Shown here: piece by piece, positions 61,650 through 64,000 of the stretch
Layout: every line of letters starts with the position of its first letter
How positions within the stretch are numbered: the first letter of the stretch is position 1
Source of the DNA: Petrocella sp024636985
GTDB taxonomy: Bacteria; Bacillota; Clostridia; Lachnospirales; Vallitaleaceae
Direction of reading: 5' to 3'
DNA: 64,000 nucleotides
Assembly (NCBI GenBank): GCA_024636985.1
Contig: JAGXFY010000055.1
Location: 1-64,000 of the forward strand
Notes under the pieces: model-generated
Seen by the model: the letters and a program-made list of their open reading frames with translations, nothing else
What the model was told of the DNA's origin: nothing
Database searches by the model: none
Made by a program: the position numbers and the translations under genes

Positions 61650-62501
61650 TTATATCTTATATATACCATCTTCCTTAATCAATATCTTTTCCTCTTTATA
61701 CAACCTACCTAATGCCCTTTTAAAAGCACCTTTACTCATGTTAAATGCTTTATTAATTACATCCTTATCCGATTTATCATGATAGGGTAGAAATCCACCT
61801 GCATCACATAATCTCAGATAGAGTCTTTCAGAGTCAGAATCCATTTGAAAATCGATTCTCTGAGCTGTTGTCAGATTTAATTTACCGTCTTCTCTTACTT
61901 TGGTAATACGTCCTTCAACTTTTTGACCGATTTTCATATTTGGTAATAGCTCATTTGATAGAATGAGGCCATAGTATTTACCTTCCACAGCTACAAAAGC
62001 ACCCATATCTTCTTTAATGTCATAGATCAAACCAGTGACTTGGTCGTTTTCTTTGTAAGGACTGTCACTTCGAAGAATTTTCTTTAGTTTCTGGGTAGCA
62101 CAAAGCCTACCTGACTTATCTTCATATATACCTACCAATACCTTGTAACCTTTTTTGATCGGTCGTAACTGTTCACTAAATGGCATCAAAATATCTTTAT
62201 CATAGCCCCATGCTAAAAAAGCGCCAAATTGATTGGTTTCAACAGCTTCTAATACCCCGATTTCACCATTACACAATAAGGGAGGCATTAATGTGCCTTG
62301 TAGTTTCTTCTTCTGGTCCAAATAACAATAGACCTCTATCTCATCACCTAACTCGTATACTTTTTCATCTCCGGCACGTTCTAATTCTTGATTTGACAGT
62401 ACTATACTATTAATGAGATCATCGGAATTCTCATTAATAAATATACCTAACGGCGTCTTCTTTACGACGTACAATGTCTGTTTTTTTCCTAATTCAATCA
62501 T
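61650..62501 (-). CDS. cvfB: S1-domain RNA-binding protein CvfB
   Basis: A 283-aa RNA-binding protein of the CvfB/YitL family. In Staphylococcus the family affects virulence gene expression. It has three S1-like OB folds, with conserved elements TPLGIFINEN, TNQFGAFLAWGYDKDILMPFSEQ and IKEDMGAFVAVEGKYYGLILSNEL. A C-terminal winged helix (NMSKGAFKRALGRLYKEEKILIKEDGIYKI) closes the protein. AGGTG precedes the ATG. It stands alone between two non-coding RNA candidates. Confidence 0.92.
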   Translation of the reverse strand: MIELGKKQTLYVVKKTPLGIFINENSDDLINSIVLSNQELERAGDEKVYELGDEIEVYCYLDQKKKLQGTLMPPLLCNGEIGVLEAVETNQFGAFLAWGYDKDILMPFSEQLRPIKKGYKVLVGIYEDKSGRLCATQKLKKILRSDSPYKENDQVTGLIYDIKEDMGAFVAVEGKYYGLILSNELLPNMKIGQKVEGRITKVREDGKLNLTTAQRIDFQMDSDSERLYLRLCDAGGFLPYHDKSDKDVINKAFNMSKGAFKRALGRLYKEEKILIKEDGIYKI

Positions 62502-62662
62502 GGTTCACCTATTCCTCTAACAATTTCTTCAATCTTCTTAACGATTACCTGCAATCGTGCTAGTAACATATACACTTAATATAACAGTATTCTTAATATT
62601 CCACAAGATAAACCTTGCCCATTTTTCTTACATAAGGTTAAAGTAGATCATTCAAAAGCATC

Positions 62663-62782
62663 AAAAAAAACACCGACTTCATAGCCGGTGTTGCACAATA
62701 TCCTATCATGCTAGCATTAAAAGGGGGGTTTCTATTCCTAGAATAGAAAATGAAAAAAATATTTATCATCAAATATTTTGAT
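62663..62782 (-). ncRNA. Candidate small regulatory RNA, about 120 nt
   Basis: A consensus promoter predicts a start near 62782. The RNA would have a 9-bp hairpin TTTCTATTC-TAG-GAATAGAAA (62729-62749) and then an unpaired C-run CCCCCCTTTTAA (62717-62728). After a spacer, a terminator AACACCG/CGGTGTT with a run of T follows (62663-62692). The hairpin, C-run and terminator layout is that of Firmicute antisense small RNAs that block G-rich ribosome binding sites. No ribosome site or conserved frame is seen within it. Confidence 0.65.
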
Positions 62783-62788
62783 AATCAA

Positions 62789-62817
62789 AGTATATATGAC
62801 CTTTTAAAACTTGTCAA
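62789..62817 (-). promoter_or_regulatory. Promoter of the candidate small RNA
   Basis: Minus-strand TTGACA (62812-62817) and TATACT (62789-62794) at 17 bp. Just downstream is ATCAAA-ATA-TTTGAT, an inverted repeat placed over the transcription start like a repressor operator. Confidence 0.8.
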
Positions 62818-62893
62818 TAGCCCATCCCCCACTAATTACTTTTTGTCATATTTCACAAATCGCCTTAACCTATGTTTTTTTCGTATAACGCCA

Positions 62894-62922
62894 TTGACAG
62901 TTAGATTAGAGGTTGGTACAAT
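62894..62922 (+). promoter_or_regulatory. Promoter of nrdJ
   Basis: TTGACA (62894-62899) and TACAAT (62917-62922) with a 17-bp spacer. The -10 lies inside the first NrdR box. Confidence 0.8.
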
Positions 62923-62963
62923 ATGTAGTGTATCAGTTTCTTGTTAACTACTATATATTGTAA
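62916..62963 (+). promoter_or_regulatory. Tandem NrdR boxes
   Basis: Box 1 is GTACAATATGTAGTGT (62916-62931) and box 2 is CTACTATATATTGTAA (62948-62963). Both fit the core CwAtATaTwG of the NrdR consensus (9 and 10 of 10). Their starts are 32 bp apart, three helical turns, as NrdR requires. Box 1 covers the -10, so NrdR with dATP should repress nrdJ. Confidence 0.85.
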
Positions 62964-62978
62964 ATGAGGTGTACAGCT

Positions 62979-64000
62979 ATGATAAAAGTATTAAAGCGTA
63001 ACGGTACCGTTACAGCTTTTATTCCCGACAAAATATCTACAGCCATCAAGCTCTCTATGGCTGAAACAAAAGATAGCGTTGATGAAATATTAGCAGCTTC
63101 AATAAGCGAACGAGTGGAAGAAAGCTTAGAGAAGATGCAAAGTCCTGTTTCCGTTGAAGATGTACAAGATCTTGTGGAACAATTCCTTATGGAATCAACC
63201 AGAAAAGATGCAGCAAAACGTTATATCTTATACAGATATGAGCGTGACAAAACCAGAGATCAAAGATCTAAGAGAATAGATGGACGCCTTTTAAGTGAGG
63301 AATTCATCAGTCGATATAAGCATCGCCCTAACCCAATGAAGCAACTTGGTAATTTTGTTTATTATAGAACCTATTCCAGATGGCTTCCCGAAGAAAAAAG
63401 AAGAGAGTATTGGTGGGAAACCGTAAGAAGATCTGTTGAGTATAATTGTAGCTTGGTACCAACAACCAAGCGTGAAGCAGAAAAATTATACGATAATATT
63501 TTTAATCTAAGACAATTTTTGTCCGGTCGGACTTTTTGGGTTGGTGGAACTGACGTTGCCAAACACTATCCTATGGCTAATTTCAACTGTGCCTTCACCG
63601 TCATCAATAGTTTCAATGCCTATAAAGACTTGTTTTACTTATTGATGGTCGGTTCCGGCGTTGGCGTTAGAGTTCTAAAATCTGATGTGGCAAGACTACC
63701 AAAGCTTAGAACGGATTTTGAAGTCATTCACGAAGACTATACACCTGTTCCGAAACAGTTCCGTGAAGACAGCACTAGCCTTGACTTTTCCCACAATAAT
63801 ACAGTTAAAATTATTATAGGCGATAGTAAAGAAGGTTGGGTACAATCATTGGATTTCTTTATAAAAATTCTTTATTCCAATGAGTACCGAAGAATCAACA
63901 CCGTGGTCATTAATTACAATAATGTTCGTCCAAAAGGAGAACTCTTAAAAACATTTGGTGGAACAGCCAGTGGACATACCAGTCTGAAAAATATGTTTAC
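62979..64000 (+). CDS. nrdJ: Adenosylcobalamin-dependent ribonucleoside-triphosphate reductase, N-terminal part
   Basis: Makes deoxynucleotides with a B12-derived radical. The frame is open from the ATG at 62979 to the window edge (340 codons). Residues 1-90 form an ATP cone (MIKVLKRNGTVTAFIPDKIS and KDAAKRYILYRYERDK), the allosteric activity site. The barrel then begins with FVYYRTYSRWLP, the FLSGRTFWVGGTD segment and the redox Cys in MANFNCAFTVINSFNAYKDLFYLLMVGSGVGVRV, matching the monomeric class II (Lactobacillus leichmannii type) enzymes. GAGGTG lies ahead of the start. NrdR boxes in the promoter agree. No cobalamin riboswitch was seen in the leader. Confidence 0.93.
   Translation, partial: MIKVLKRNGTVTAFIPDKISTAIKLSMAETKDSVDEILAASISERVEESLEKMQSPVSVEDVQDLVEQFLMESTRKDAAKRYILYRYERDKTRDQRSKRIDGRLLSEEFISRYKHRPNPMKQLGNFVYYRTYSRWLPEEKRREYWWETVRRSVEYNCSLVPTTKREAEKLYDNIFNLRQFLSGRTFWVGGTDVAKHYPMANFNCAFTVINSFNAYKDLFYLLMVGSGVGVRVLKSDVARLPKLRTDFEVIHEDYTPVPKQFREDSTSLDFSHNNTVKIIIGDSKEGWVQSLDFFIKILYSNEYRRINTVVINYNNVRPKGELLKTFGGTASGHTSLKNMF

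Larger units (their letters stand above)
62502..62978. other. Spacer between cvfB and nrdJ with two divergent promoters
   Basis: It holds a leftward transcription unit (promoter at 62789-62817, terminator at 62663-62692) without a believable protein, and the rightward nrdJ promoter with two NrdR boxes. A 65-codon plus-strand frame at 62750 lacks a properly spaced ribosome site and overlaps the leftward promoter. Confidence 0.7.

Noticed and set aside
62750..62947. 65-codon plus-strand frame before nrdJ
   Set aside because: The only G-rich sequence is more than 20 bases upstream, the frame overlaps two promoters and a predicted small RNA, and the residues look like translated AT-rich spacer.

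Overview
The window is low-GC, gene-dense DNA from an anaerobic member of the Clostridia. The evidence is the gene set: pyruvate phosphate dikinase, pyruvate formate-lyase, an adenosylcobalamin-type class II ribonucleotide reductase, type III glutamine synthetase, LL-diaminopimelate aminotransferase, an AmmeMemoRadiSam cluster and strong AGGAGG ribosome binding sites. A Lachnospirales or Vallitalea-like lineage is a guess. No tRNA, rRNA, CRISPR array, insertion sequence or prophage was seen.

Layout. 1-7.8 kb: a truncated periplasmic-binding sensor, a 78-aa orphan, ppdK, glycyl-tRNA synthetase behind a T-box, and a flotillin/NfeD pair with a tiny basic protein. 8.5-18.8 kb: glgC-glgD, fructose-bisphosphate aldolase, pfl-purH behind a ZTP riboswitch, a purine permease and trpS. 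18.9-30.5 kb: a small alarmone synthetase with a hybrid histidine kinase, luxS, traX, purL, a LysR regulator, a small membrane protein and the AmmeMemoRadiSam genes. 30.5-39.5 kb: an NADH-type flavin oxidoreductase, a GntR-kdgK-eda sugar-acid operon, a REC-GGDEF protein, a transaldolase-like enzyme, an orphan BREX-type ATPase, an IMPACT protein and a degenerate PfkB protein. 39.7-46.2 kb: nitrogen assimilation (glnN, an ANTAR regulator, glnA) and dapL-dapF. 46.8-55.3 kb: an oppABCDF operon and a class A PBP. 55.5-64 kb: a CheA-like kinase fused to a CheX domain with its CheY, argS, cvfB, a candidate small RNA and the start of nrdJ with two NrdR boxes.

RNA-level control is prominent. There is a T-box, a ZTP riboswitch, and terminator-overlapping hairpins with identical AAAGGC loops in front of both glutamine synthetase genes, which match the ANTAR regulator encoded between them.

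The most unusual content lies between genes. Four families of structured repeats occupy the larger spacers. Family 1 (three copies) keeps a three-helix fold while the stem sequences change in a compensating way, and both inner hairpins expose GGA loops like CsrA sites. Family 2 (four copies) has an enclosing AGGAAA/TTTCCT stem and two small hairpins. Family 3 (one copy) is a branched inverted repeat between 14-bp direct repeats. Family 4 (two copies) is a long hairpin with conserved flanks and a replaced tip. None of these is explained by a gene, and they are the best candidates here for undescribed biology.
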